Shown here: piece by piece, positions 1 through 8,322 of the stretch | Numbering within the stretch: the first letter of the stretch is position 1 | Layout: each line of letters opens with the position of its first letter | Assembly: GCF_008629655.1 (NCBI RefSeq) | Contig: NZ_VWSG01000001.1 | Span: 1-64,000 of the forward strand | Direction of reading: 5' to 3' | Length of the DNA stretch: 64,000 bases | DNA from: Paenimyroides baculatum | Lineage (GTDB): Bacteria > Bacteroidota > Bacteroidia > Flavobacteriales > Flavobacteriaceae | Notes under the pieces: model-generated | Told to the model about the DNA's origin: nothing | The model's database searches: none | What the model saw: only the letters and a program-made list of their open reading frames with translations | Position numbers and translations under genes: made by a program

Positions 1-80
<80 letters not shown>

Positions 81-88
81 TTTTTTAT

Positions 89-120
89 AAACCCCGATCT
101 GAAAAGATCGGGGTTTCTTG
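89..120 (+). terminator. Terminator of the rRNA operon
   Basis: A perfect 12-base-pair inverted repeat (89-100 with 105-116, loop GAAA) directly follows the 5S rRNA. The stem is GC-rich in the middle (CCCCGATC/GATCGGGG) and ends in a T tract. Confidence 0.85.
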
Positions 121-382
121 TTTTATAATAACCACAGATTGCAAGGATTAATACGGATTTTTTAAGCATAAAATTTTATAATATACAAAATACAGCAAAA
201 ATTTAGCTGAAGCCAACTCTACATTATCCGTTACATCGGGCTAAAGCCCGACGCAATTGATCTTAATGCGCCGAAATATAACATCTGTATCTCAATTCTC
301 ACTTCAAACCAACACCAAACATCAAACATTCATCAAAAAATTCAACTTTTATCCGTACCTTTCTTTTTAAATTAAACGGCTT
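121..382. other. Intergenic region with a short palindromic element
   Basis: There is no gene between the rRNA terminator and the next CDS. The sequence is AT-rich. It includes a 7-base-pair palindrome, TCGGGCT-AA-AGCCCGA, at 236-251, which looks like an intergenic hairpin repeat. A weak promoter-like box, TACCTTTC (7 of 8 matches to TAnnTTTG), lies at 356-363, just ahead of the CDS at 383. Confidence 0.4.
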
Positions 383-1498
383 ATGAAAGGTTTTTTGTTC
401 ACACTTCTTATACTATTACAATCAAATATTCTTTTTGCTAATGATGGTGCTTATTTTATGAGCGGAAATCAATTGGTTCCTATAAAAGAATCGAGTGTTC
501 AGGTTCGTAAGGAAATTTTATCTCTAAAACGTGTTCAGAATGATTTTTTAGAAGTAACTGTTGATTATACTTTTTTCAATCCTGAAAAGACATCCAAAAC
601 AATCTTGGTGGGGTTTGAAGCTTTCTCTCCGTCTGGTGATGCAGATTTCTATCCAAAGAATGGTCAGCATCCTTATATGAACGATTTCATTGTGAACTTA
701 AATCAAAAGATACTTCCGTACGAAATTTCGTATGTATCAACCGAAGATGCAAAAAAAGAACTTTCCCTCAAGGATATCGAAAACACCATTAAAGAGTTCG
801 ATTATGCCGAATTTTACTATGTATATCATTTCAATGCAACGTTTCAACCAGGCGAAAACCGCTTGGTGCATACTTACAAGTTCCGTTTGTCTGGTTCGGT
901 AGATTATCTGTACAATTTTGAATATATTTTAACTGCTGCAAACCGTTGGGCAAACAATAAAATTGACGATTTTACGCTTACTATTGATATGGGTGATTAT
1001 CAGGATTTTTACATAAATCCTACTTTTTTTAAGTCGGTTGATGAGTGGACTGTAAATGGTATCGGAGAAAAAGTTGATGGTTTCATGAAAGAATACCGTC
1101 ATTCTAACGGGCAAAATGCTGCTGCTTTTTTTGTTCAGAAGGGCATTGTTCAGTTCAAGAAGAAAAATTTTCATCCTAAAGGAGAATTATTTTTGTTCAA
1201 TCCACGTTATCTAACCTATCAAGAACCTTTTAGTTTGGATATGTATTTGCCTTTGACTACTGATTCGGATCCGTATTTTGAAGAAGCGACAAATGAAAAT
1301 GCTTTAAAAGTGCTTCAGAATTTGCCGTATGCGCGAAGAGGTTATATATTTAGCAATGCGGTTTTAAAGAGTTATTACGAAAAAATGCCTTGGTATATTC
1401 CGAATAAAGATTATGTGCCGAAGCCAGAAGAATTACAACAAAACGAAATAAAGTGGTTGGCAGATCTTAAAAAGATCAAAATAAAAAGTACGAAGTAA
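383..1498 (+). CDS. Secreted protein with DUF4424-like region and C-terminal YARHG domain
   Basis: The 371-residue protein has an N-terminal signal peptide (MKGFLFTLLILLQSNILFA, mature start near N20). Residues about 20-270 resemble the DUF4424 beta-rich domain: a conserved 'ndGaYf' start and a segment describing beta strands and VDYTFFNP. The last 60 residues contain LPYARRGYIF, followed by LKSYYEKMPWY, the signature of the YARHG domain often found at the end of exported bacterial proteins. It is followed after 2 bases by another secreted protein and then a methyltransferase, so the three probably form an operon. Function is unknown. The YARHG call is firm; the DUF4424 call is a resemblance only. 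Confidence 0.8.
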   Translation: MKGFLFTLLILLQSNILFANDGAYFMSGNQLVPIKESSVQVRKEILSLKRVQNDFLEVTVDYTFFNPEKTSKTILVGFEAFSPSGDADFYPKNGQHPYMNDFIVNLNQKILPYEISYVSTEDAKKELSLKDIENTIKEFDYAEFYYVYHFNATFQPGENRLVHTYKFRLSGSVDYLYNFEYILTAANRWANNKIDDFTLTIDMGDYQDFYINPTFFKSVDEWTVNGIGEKVDGFMKEYRHSNGQNAAAFFVQKGIVQFKKKNFHPKGELFLFNPRYLTYQEPFSLDMYLPLTTDSDPYFEEATNENALKVLQNLPYARRGYIFSNAVLKSYYEKMPWYIPNKDYVPKPEELQQNEIKWLADLKKIKIKSTK

Positions 1499-1500
1499 AA

Positions 1501-2208
1501 ATGAATTTTATTAAACAAGTAATTTTGGTTGTTGTAATTGTTCTGCCTTTCATTATGAATGGTCAAAATGCGTACAATCAAAAAAAAGAATATGGTTATA
1601 ACGGCCCGGTTAAGAAGGTAACGGCTTATATGGTGAATGTTGTGCATTATAATGTGCCAAGCGACACCTTAAATTATTTTGGAAAAAGCACTATGAATTT
1701 TACTAAGAACGGCGATATAACCACTTACCACAGATTTTATGATATGCCGAATTATCTGTATAAAAGTAAAGCGGTTTTTTCAGGATCTGGCAAAAATATT
1801 TCATACAAAGAGTCAAGTAAAGTAAACGATGCAGCAGAAATCTACATGAATTATAAGTTTGTTTGGATCGATCCGTTGAAATATGAAATTAAACCTTTAA
1901 GCGAGAAAGATTCAACCAGTAGATTTATCATTCTTAACCCAGATTTTACGATTGATAAAGTTAATTTTAAGGCTTTGAATTTTGAAAGTGAAGAAAAGGC
2001 ATTATATCATTACAACAACGAAAATCAGTTGGAAAAGATCGTATATAAAGTAACTTCAACAGAAAAAGATGTTACAACAGTTAAAGACGATGTGCGTGTA
2101 ATTAAATCGGTTGATGTTTTTAACAACGCCACCGTTATTTATTTTTATGAAAAAGAACACAGTCGGTTTCCAAAATCGGTTGTGTTTAGATATTACGAAT
2201 ATTATTAA
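1501..2208 (+). CDS. Secreted protein of unknown function
   Basis: The 235-residue protein starts with a hydrophobic signal peptide (ILVVVIVLPFIMNGQN; cleavage near residue 22). The mature start, EYGYNGPVKKVTAY, resembles the 'GpVKkVtey' opening of many small exported Bacteroidota proteins with YD- or WG-like repeats. No catalytic motif is visible. It lies 2 bases after the YARHG protein and 2 bases before the methyltransferase, so all three are likely co-transcribed. I do not recognise a defined family. Confidence 0.72.
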   Translation: MNFIKQVILVVVIVLPFIMNGQNAYNQKKEYGYNGPVKKVTAYMVNVVHYNVPSDTLNYFGKSTMNFTKNGDITTYHRFYDMPNYLYKSKAVFSGSGKNISYKESSKVNDAAEIYMNYKFVWIDPLKYEIKPLSEKDSTSRFIILNPDFTIDKVNFKALNFESEEKALYHYNNENQLEKIVYKVTSTEKDVTTVKDDVRVIKSVDVFNNATVIYFYEKEHSRFPKSVVFRYYEYY

Positions 2209-2210
2209 AT

Positions 2211-3005
2211 ATGAAGAAAGAAGAAAATTATATCGAGATAAACAAGGAATCATGGAACAATAGAACCGATGTTCACATAAAATCTGATTTCTATGATTTG
2301 GATGGATTTATGAAAGGAAAATCATCATTAAACTCGATTGAATTAGAATTGTTAGGCGATGTTAGCGAAAAGTCGATCTTGCATTTGCAATGCCATTTTG
2401 GTCAGGATACGTTGTCGTTAAGCAGAATGGGAGCAAAAGTTACAGGGATTGATTTATCTGACAAAGCGATAAAAATCGCGAAGGAATTGACAGAAAAGTT
2501 AAACGCCGATGCCGAATTTTTTTGTTGTGATTTATATGATTTACCTAATCATTTAAACAAAACGTTCGACATTGTTTTTACAAGTTACGGAACTATTGGT
2601 TGGTTACCCGATTTAGACAAATGGGCAGCTGTAGTTTCGAGATTCTTGAAACCTGGAGGAAAGTTTGTGTTTGCTGAATTTCATCCGGTGGTTTGGATGT
2701 TCGATGATGCTTTTGAAAAGATCGAATACAATTATTTTAAAAGTGAGGCTATTGAAACATTGGAAGGAAGTTACACTGAAGCAACAACCGATTTAAAGCA
2801 GCAATTTATTACGTGGAATCACAGTTTAAGCGAAGTTTTAAGTAGTTTGTTAAAACAAGGATTACAGATAAATTCGTTTAACGAATACGATTATTCGCCT
2901 TACAACTGCTTTGAAAAGACAATAGAATTTGAACCCAATAAGTTTAGAATTGAGCATTTGGGAAACAATATTCCAATGGTTTATTCTTTAACGGCAACCA
3001 AATAA
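2211..3005 (+). CDS. Class I SAM-dependent methyltransferase
   Basis: This 264-residue cytoplasmic protein has a Rossmann-type methyltransferase fold. Motif I appears as ILHLQCHFGQDTLSLSRMGA, motif II as VTGIDLSDKAI, an acidic turn in CCDLYDLP, and the post-motif LKPGGKFVFAEFHPV. The pattern matches the methyltransf_11/25 group often annotated as a generic or ubiquinone/menaquinone-like methylase. The substrate cannot be read from the sequence. It is the third gene of the cluster starting at 383 and is closed by a bidirectional terminator. Confidence 0.85.
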   Translation: MKKEENYIEINKESWNNRTDVHIKSDFYDLDGFMKGKSSLNSIELELLGDVSEKSILHLQCHFGQDTLSLSRMGAKVTGIDLSDKAIKIAKELTEKLNADAEFFCCDLYDLPNHLNKTFDIVFTSYGTIGWLPDLDKWAAVVSRFLKPGGKFVFAEFHPVVWMFDDAFEKIEYNYFKSEAIETLEGSYTEATTDLKQQFITWNHSLSEVLSSLLKQGLQINSFNEYDYSPYNCFEKTIEFEPNKFRIEHLGNNIPMVYSLTATK

Positions 3006-3006
3006 A

Positions 3007-3029
3007 AAGAGGATCAAAATGATCCTCTT
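3007..3029. terminator. Bidirectional terminator
   Basis: A perfect 10-base-pair inverted repeat (AAGAGGATCA at 3007-3016 with 3020-3029, loop AAA) is flanked by A and T runs. It separates the convergent methyltransferase and DUF808 genes. Confidence 0.75.
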
Positions 3030-3035
3030 ATATTT

Positions 3036-3944
3036 TTAATGACTTACTTTTTTAGTAAATATCTTTTTATAAGCTGTAACCAGTAAAACTACAATTAAGC
3101 CGGCAACAATACCGTACAAGAATTGCTTTGGCATTTCAGGTACATTTGGTAACAAATGATGTAGATACGCTATGTTATGATCAAAAATACCACCCGAAAC
3201 CAATAGTAAAGCCAACGTTCCAATAACTGCTAAAGCTTTAATTACCAACGGAAGCGCTTTAATCAATAAGTTTCCAACCGTAGCTAAAATTCCCTTTTCA
3301 TTTTTCGATTTTTTTATCAGTTTGTAACCCGCATCGTCCATACGAACAATTAACGCTACAATTCCGTAAACACCAACCGTTGCAATAATCGCTACTATAG
3401 AAACCGTAACAATTTCAACCAAAAGCGGATTAAACTGCGATTTTAACGCTTCGTAACTCGTTTTAGCAGCAGCAAGCGCAATAATCACAATTTCTAATGA
3501 TAGAATAAAGTCGGTTGTAACAGCCGATTTAATCTTGGCTTTTTCTACAGCCTCGCCGTCTTCGTTAACTTCCGTAGCTTCCTCAATAACTTCAACGCCC
3601 TTTTTTTCTCTGTGAAATAAAAACTCCACAATTTTTTCTACACCTTCGTAAGCCAGATAAAATCCACCGATAATTAAAATAATAGTGATTGCCGGCGAAT
3701 ACAGCCATTCTAACAAGAAAACGAAAGGAACAATGATAAGTTTGTTGATGAACGAACCTTTCATGATTTTCATTAATACGGGAATTTCTCTCGATGAAAG
3801 AAAACCTGTTGCTTTTTCAGCATTCACAGCAAGGTCGTCACCTAAAATTCCAGCTGTTTTTTGCGTCGCAATTTTACTTGTAACCGCAACATCGTCCATT
3901 AAAGCTGCGATGTCGTCTAAAATTGCAAAAAAACCTGATGCCAT
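3036..3944 (-). CDS. DUF808 family inner-membrane protein (YedI-like)
   Basis: The 302-residue protein begins MASGFFAILDDIAALMDDVA, the hallmark N-terminus of the DUF808/YedI family. It goes on with 'KTAGILGDDLAVNAEKATGF' and several membrane segments (around residues 70-100, 145-165, 180-200, 235-255 and 275-295). Length is normal for the family. Its function is not established; it is an integral membrane protein in enterobacteria too. A perfect TAnnTTTG box sits 18 bases upstream of the start. Confidence 0.9.
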   Translation of the reverse strand: MASGFFAILDDIAALMDDVAVTSKIATQKTAGILGDDLAVNAEKATGFLSSREIPVLMKIMKGSFINKLIIVPFVFLLEWLYSPAITIILIIGGFYLAYEGVEKIVEFLFHREKKGVEVIEEATEVNEDGEAVEKAKIKSAVTTDFILSLEIVIIALAAAKTSYEALKSQFNPLLVEIVTVSIVAIIATVGVYGIVALIVRMDDAGYKLIKKSKNEKGILATVGNLLIKALPLVIKALAVIGTLALLLVSGGIFDHNIAYLHHLLPNVPEMPKQFLYGIVAGLIVVLLVTAYKKIFTKKVSH

Positions 3945-3961
3945 ATCTATTTAAAATTTTT

Positions 3962-3969
3962 CAAATGTA
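3962..3969 (-). promoter_or_regulatory. -7 promoter box for the DUF808 gene
   Basis: TACATTTG on the minus strand matches all fixed positions of the Bacteroidota -7 consensus TAnnTTTG and lies 18 bases upstream of the ATG at 3944. Confidence 0.5.
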
Positions 3970-4053
3970 AAAATATAAATTTATCTTTAGGTTTATTTTT
4001 TTAATTCGTTATCAAAATAAAAAGGATTTCATACAATCGGCAAAAATAAAACT

Positions 4054-4611
4054 ATGAAAAGTAAATTATCACCAGAAGAACAGTCAAGTTTATTAGATAC
4101 ATTAAAAAAGCGTTTTGCAAAGAATATGCACCGTCATAAAAATATCGATTGGAAAGATGTTCAGTCGAAATTAGAGGAAAATCCTTCGAAAATTGATGTG
4201 TTATTTAAGATGGAAGAAACCGGAGGCGAACCTGATGTGGTTGTTTTTGATGAAAAATCGAACGAACTTATTTTTTGTGATTGTGCTATCGAAAGCCCGA
4301 AAGGTCGTCGCAGTTTTTGTTACGATCGACCGGCTTTAGATGCGAGAAAAGAGCATAAACCTGCGAACAGTGCTATTGATGCAGCGAATGAAATCGGAAT
4401 TAAGTTGTTGAACGAAGAAGAATATCGCGCTTTGCAATCTTTAGAAGCTTTTGATAATAAAACATCGAGTTGGATTGAAACTCCGAAGAAAATTCGAGAT
4501 TTAGATGGTGCTTTGTTCGGCGATTTTAGATATGATACCGTGTTTTTTTATCACAACGGCGCATCATCGTACTATGCAGCACGAGGTTTTCGCGGATTGC
4601 TAAAGATTTAA
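4054..4611 (+). CDS. DUF4256 domain-containing protein
   Basis: The 185-residue soluble protein matches the DUF4256 family along its length. It opens with LSPEEQSSLLDTLKKRF, continues with 'HKNIDWKDVQSKLEENPSK' and 'EETGGEPDVVVFD', has an 'F.DCAIESPKGRRS.CYD' block, and ends with 'FYHNGASSYYAARGFRG'. This is the usual length and layout of the family. No biochemical role is known. The lipoprotein gene that follows starts 4 bases after its stop, so they are probably co-transcribed. Confidence 0.85.
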   Translation: MKSKLSPEEQSSLLDTLKKRFAKNMHRHKNIDWKDVQSKLEENPSKIDVLFKMEETGGEPDVVVFDEKSNELIFCDCAIESPKGRRSFCYDRPALDARKEHKPANSAIDAANEIGIKLLNEEEYRALQSLEAFDNKTSSWIETPKKIRDLDGALFGDFRYDTVFFYHNGASSYYAARGFRGLLKI

Positions 4612-4615
4612 TGAT

Positions 4616-5065
4616 ATGAAAAATAGTATTTTTCTTTTTGTTTTAGTGTTGCTTTCCAGCTGTTGTTCATCAATATCGGATAAAAACAAAAAAACAGCTG
4701 CTGATTCTGCCGATGTAAGCAAAGAGGTTTCTGATTTTCGAAAGAATTACGGAAAAGAAATTTATTACAATTACAGCGGTGAATTTAATTATAGTCAAAA
4801 GTATTTAGAGGAACTTTATCTGAAAGTGGAATATTACGTTGCAAATTCTAAAAACGAACTACTTAAAAATATCATTGCTAATAAAAACAGATTAGAATAT
4901 TCAGTTGAACAGCAACGGAGAGACGAAAAGGAGTACACCGTTTTAGGAATTGGAACGGTAACAGAAGGCAGAATTACCAAAGCTCAATGGCTTTTTTACG
5001 ATGCTGAAAATAATATTTTGTACGAATACGATTTACCTAATGATGAGTTGGTAATATTTGAATAA
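4616..5065 (+). CDS. Small lipoprotein of unknown function
   Basis: The 149-residue protein has a lipoprotein signal peptide ending LLSSCCSS, so the lipidated cysteine is C16 or C17. The mature part is hydrophilic and has no motif that I recognise. It follows the DUF4256 gene by 4 bases and ends just before a bidirectional terminator. Confidence 0.7.
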   Translation: MKNSIFLFVLVLLSSCCSSISDKNKKTAADSADVSKEVSDFRKNYGKEIYYNYSGEFNYSQKYLEELYLKVEYYVANSKNELLKNIIANKNRLEYSVEQQRRDEKEYTVLGIGTVTEGRITKAQWLFYDAENNILYEYDLPNDELVIFE

Positions 5066-5090
5066 AAAACTCGCTATAAAAGCGAGTTTT
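5066..5090. terminator. Bidirectional terminator
   Basis: A perfect 10-base-pair inverted repeat (AAAACTCGCT at 5066-5075 with 5081-5090, loop ATAAA) sits between the convergent genes ending at 5065 and 5089. Confidence 0.75.
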
Positions 5091-5862
5091 ATTTTTTAGG
5101 AATACCAATGGTATAAATTACAAATCCCATTTTAGCTTTCTTTTTTTCGATCTGCCAATGGAAATTCTCATTGTTTTCAACTGATTTTATAAGTTGTTGC
5201 ATTTCATCAACAGAATAAGTTCGAAGGCTTGACACCACTCCGTCCCATAAAACAATGATCGGAATAATTGGAATGATGTACGTAAAAAGCAATCGAAGCA
5301 AACTAAACGGTTTTATAAATGGTGTTGTGAGTAAAACACTGATAGGCGATAACAACATGGCAATGATGCTTGGAATTGATCGCTCTTGAATTTCGAAAAT
5401 ACTAATTGGCTGGTTGCTGTTTACCGCGTTTTGCAATATTTCTATTCCTTGTTCTGGTTTAAAATGGTGGAACGATAAAAACATAGTTCTAAAACCTTTC
5501 AGTGTTTCGGGAACGTTTGTTGCATTTACTGGTTGGTTGTTATACGTGAAATAAAGCAACGATTTTGCAGCGTTATTAAAAGCAGTTTCGTTAGGATATA
5601 AGTCGGTTAAGACTATTTTTAAATCACTGTTTTCTTTTTTAAGTTCGGTTGCCAACCACAATAATCCGCCACCGCTTCCTGAACCCAAATCAATGATTTT
5701 TGTAGAATTTGTCTGTTTTAATGCCTGATTGATTTCCGGAATAACAGACTCATATACTTTGGCTTTGTTCGATAAAAACTGAAGAAAATCGGTTACGTAA
5801 TTTCTTAAAAAAGATGGAAACCATGTTTGATTTTCAAACTCAAAAAGATGTATTCTTTTCAT
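5089..5862 (-). CDS. SAM-methyltransferase-like protein with membrane segments
   Basis: The 257-residue protein has a clear SAM-binding motif I, IIDLGSGSGGGLLWLA (about residues 57-72), and an acidic strand, IVLTDLYP. This places it among class I methyltransferase-like proteins. Unusually, residues about 160-205 are very hydrophobic (IIAMLLSPISVLLTTPF and LLRLLFTYIIPIIPIIVL), suggesting membrane anchoring after the SAM-binding half. It lies 9 bases downstream of the SRPBCC gene on the same strand, so the two are likely one operon. The substrate is unknown. Confidence 0.75.
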   Translation of the reverse strand: MKRIHLFEFENQTWFPSFLRNYVTDFLQFLSNKAKVYESVIPEINQALKQTNSTKIIDLGSGSGGGLLWLATELKKENSDLKIVLTDLYPNETAFNNAAKSLLYFTYNNQPVNATNVPETLKGFRTMFLSFHHFKPEQGIEILQNAVNSNQPISIFEIQERSIPSIIAMLLSPISVLLTTPFIKPFSLLRLLFTYIIPIIPIIVLWDGVVSSLRTYSVDEMQQLIKSVENNENFHWQIEKKKAKMGFVIYTIGIPKK

Positions 5863-5871
5863 GATTCAAGT

Positions 5872-6360
5872 TTATCTTTCTTCCAACAAAACCCTTAAAC
5901 TTTCCAAAGTTGCTTCAAAACCTTCTTTAAAGCCCATATTAATCAGTTTTTTTAGATCTTCTAAAGATATCTGTTTCACTACAATTTTAAGCTGGGTTGA
6001 ATTATTGTGTTCGGTAAAATCCAGCTTCCATTCCGATGTTGGCAAATCAGAATTAATCACTCCGTTTTCATCACAAAAAGCATCGGTAAGTCCAAAACTA
6101 TTGTTCTCTGAAATATTTTTATACGTAGTTATTGCCCAGTGTTCTTCGTTTTCCGGACCAACCATTGCATACAGCCATTCGCCGCCGTTTGTGAAATTTT
6201 GACGTTTACTTCTGCATTTCCAAGGCTTTGGCGCCCACCATTTGTCTAAAGTTTCGTGATTTGTAAAAGCGTCCCAAACTTTTTCTAGGGGAGCCTTAAA
6301 TGTTCTGTTTATTGTAACAGACAAATTTTCTTCGTTAACAATAAAGGTGTTCGTTTCCAT
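5872..6360 (-). CDS. SRPBCC (AHSA1-like) domain protein
   Basis: The 162-residue protein shows the START-like AHSA1 pattern. It has an N-terminal 'ITINRTFKAPLEKVWDAFTNHETLDKWW' region (read in pieces: FKAPLEKVWDAFT, then LDKWWAPKPW), central beta strands with FTNGGEWLYAMVGPE, and a long C-terminal helix, 'FKEGFEATLESLRVLLEE'. Such proteins bind hydrophobic ligands; no enzyme activity can be inferred. It is the first gene of a two-gene operon with the membrane methyltransferase-like gene and is divergent from a Crp/Fnr regulator at 6447, which may control it. Confidence 0.85.
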   Translation of the reverse strand: METNTFIVNEENLSVTINRTFKAPLEKVWDAFTNHETLDKWWAPKPWKCRSKRQNFTNGGEWLYAMVGPENEEHWAITTYKNISENNSFGLTDAFCDENGVINSDLPTSEWKLDFTEHNNSTQLKIVVKQISLEDLKKLINMGFKEGFEATLESLRVLLEER

Positions 6361-6446
6361 AGCTCATTCATTTAAAAGTATCTATAAATTTAATAAATTT
6401 TTATAATTGTATGGTTTTAAGTACTTTTAATTTACAAATCTAGAAC

Positions 6447-6980
6447 ATGAAAGTTACCGACCTTTATAATTTATTCGAAGCAAATAATTTGTTTACTAAA
6501 GAGCTTCGTTTAGATAGAAACGAATATTTATCGACAAGTGGAGCAATTGATACCGATATTTATTTTATTAAGGAAGGAAGCCTGAAAATTTATGTTGTTA
6601 ACGATGACGAAGAGCAGATTATACGATTTGGATATCAAAACAATATTATCGCTTCGTTAGATTCTTTTTTGTCTGAAAAACCTTCTGATTTCTACATTCA
6701 GGCAATTAAAAAAACGACTGTGAAAATTATTTCTAAAGCAGATTTTATGGCATTTTTAAATTCAGATCCCGGTTATTTAAAGTTGTGGATTACTATTTTA
6801 GAAGACATGGTTTTACAGCAGATGGAACGCGAAAAAGATCTGTTGATCACATCGCCCAAAGAACGATACCAACGCGCTTTAAAGAGAAGTCCGCAGCTTT
6901 TTCAGGAAATTCCCAACAAACACATTGCAAGCTATTTACGAATGAAACCTGAAACATTGTCGCGTTTGAAAAAATCTTGA
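6447..6980 (+). CDS. Crp/Fnr family transcriptional regulator
   Basis: The 177-residue protein has an N-terminal cyclic-nucleotide-binding-like beta barrel (about residues 25-115, with YFIKEGSLKIYV and FGYQNNIIASLDSF). It ends with a short C-terminal helix-turn-helix carrying the usual Bacteroidota signature, 'IPNKHIASYLRMKPETLSRLKK'. It is somewhat short, but the recognition helix is complete. It is divergent from the SRPBCC gene, with an 86-base shared upstream region. The effector is unknown. Confidence 0.88.
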   Translation: MKVTDLYNLFEANNLFTKELRLDRNEYLSTSGAIDTDIYFIKEGSLKIYVVNDDEEQIIRFGYQNNIIASLDSFLSEKPSDFYIQAIKKTTVKIISKADFMAFLNSDPGYLKLWITILEDMVLQQMEREKDLLITSPKERYQRALKRSPQLFQEIPNKHIASYLRMKPETLSRLKKS

Positions 6981-7035
6981 TTTTGATCAATTTTTAATGA
7001 TTTACAAAGTTGGATATTTGCTTAAAATTAGAACA

Positions 7036-7581
7036 ATGACAATTTCAACCGAAAACCTACTAAACGAATTAGTTGAACTTACAAAAGAGCATTTAGCGTT
7101 TGCCGAAGGTTTGCTATTAAAAACCGATGCAGAATTAAACAAAAGAATGACCAACGAAAGCTGGAGCGTTTTAGAATGTTTGGAGCATTTGAATTTGTAC
7201 GGAAATTTTTATCTGCTCGAAATTAAAAATCGCATTGAAACATCAACTACCAAAGCTACAACAGAATTTAAAAGTGGTTGGTTGGGGAATTATTTTGCGC
7301 AAAGTATGCTACCAAAAGAAAATCTGAATAAAATGAAGGCGTTTAAATCTATGAATCCAATTCACAGCAGTTTGTCTAAAAATACGGTTATGATTTTTAT
7401 AAATCAGCAAAAGCAGTTGTTAGATTTGTTAAATGCAAGTAGAAACGTGAATCTTAATAAAGTTAAAACAAGCATCAGCATAACTACATTTATAAAATTG
7501 AAGTTGGGCGATACGTTTAAATTTTTAATTTATCACAACAAAAGACACGTAGTTCAGGCGCAAAAAGTGCTTGCTAATTAA
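7036..7581 (+). CDS. DinB family protein
   Basis: The start at 7036 (MTISTENLLNELVELT) gives a 181-residue protein. An upstream in-frame ATG at 6997 is less likely, since it would add a 13-residue hydrophobic-basic tail. The four-helix DinB pattern is visible: 'NESWSVLECLEHLNLY' carries the first metal-binding histidine, and the last helix has FLIYHNKRHVVQAQKVL with the paired histidines. The family includes metal-dependent thiol S-transferases and hydrolases; the specific reaction is unknown. Its 3' end overlaps that of the convergent MBL gene by 4 bases. Confidence 0.8.
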   Translation: MTISTENLLNELVELTKEHLAFAEGLLLKTDAELNKRMTNESWSVLECLEHLNLYGNFYLLEIKNRIETSTTKATTEFKSGWLGNYFAQSMLPKENLNKMKAFKSMNPIHSSLSKNTVMIFINQQKQLLDLLNASRNVNLNKVKTSISITTFIKLKLGDTFKFLIYHNKRHVVQAQKVLAN

Positions 7582-8300
7582 AACTGTACTATCGGATTTT
7601 TTAAATCGTGATAAAATAAAACCTGCCAATTTTCAGCTTCAGCCTGTTCTTTCCAAATTTTGCGAAATTCCATGGCTTTGTGCCCGTCGTAATCTGTTTT
7701 GTAGGCAATAGATCTTTTTAAATAACCGGTTGTAGGCAAATCATCTGCTCCGTAAAAAATTGTGGAAGTATTTTCTTTTATCCAAAAAACCTGATGAAAT
7801 TTAGAATGCCCAGCCGTTACCTTAAAAGTAATTTCGGGTGTTATTTCTCCTTCATCATCATGCAACCAAACAATGTTTGATAGATTTTGTAATTCATTTA
7901 ACAACGGAATATTGTACGAAGGATTTTCGGTTTGTTGCAAGGCAAAATCGTATTCGCGTTTTTGAATGTAAATTGCTACATCGGAAAAATTCTGAACAAA
8001 TTCGTTTTCTTTAAAATATCCCAAACCATCGGCATGATCTTTATGCAGGTGTGAAAGCAGAATTTTTGTAATGTTGTTCGGATTTATATTTTGATCTTTC
8101 AATCGTTTTAAAATAACAGGTTGGTTATCTTCTAAAAATCCCAAGCCAAGATCAAGCAGAATGGTATCAGAACCAAGAGTAATTAAAAAAGGCTGAATGG
8201 CAAGTTTAATGTTTGTGCTTTCGTCATTCGGCTTTAAATATTCAAAATTTTTACGTTTATCTACTTTAAAGTCGCCTTGTTTAATTACTGTAAGTTCCAT
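7578..8300 (-). CDS. MBL-fold metallo-hydrolase
   Basis: The 240-residue protein carries the metallo-beta-lactamase metal motif LLSHLHKDHADGLGY (HxHxDH), then VTAGHSKFHQVFWI with the next histidine, 'IFYGADDLPT' with the bridging aspartate, and a C-terminal 'VLFYHD' histidine. This fits the lactonase/AHL-lactonase-like branch of the MBL fold. The substrate cannot be told from sequence. The protein is cytoplasmic (no signal peptide). Its start is 22 bases downstream of the DUF4026-like gene's stop on the same strand. Confidence 0.85.
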   Translation of the reverse strand: MELTVIKQGDFKVDKRKNFEYLKPNDESTNIKLAIQPFLITLGSDTILLDLGLGFLEDNQPVILKRLKDQNINPNNITKILLSHLHKDHADGLGYFKENEFVQNFSDVAIYIQKREYDFALQQTENPSYNIPLLNELQNLSNIVWLHDDEGEITPEITFKVTAGHSKFHQVFWIKENTSTIFYGADDLPTTGYLKRSIAYKTDYDGHKAMEFRKIWKEQAEAENWQVLFYHDLKNPIVQF

Positions 8301-8322
8301 TTTTTTATTGTTTTTGAAAGTA

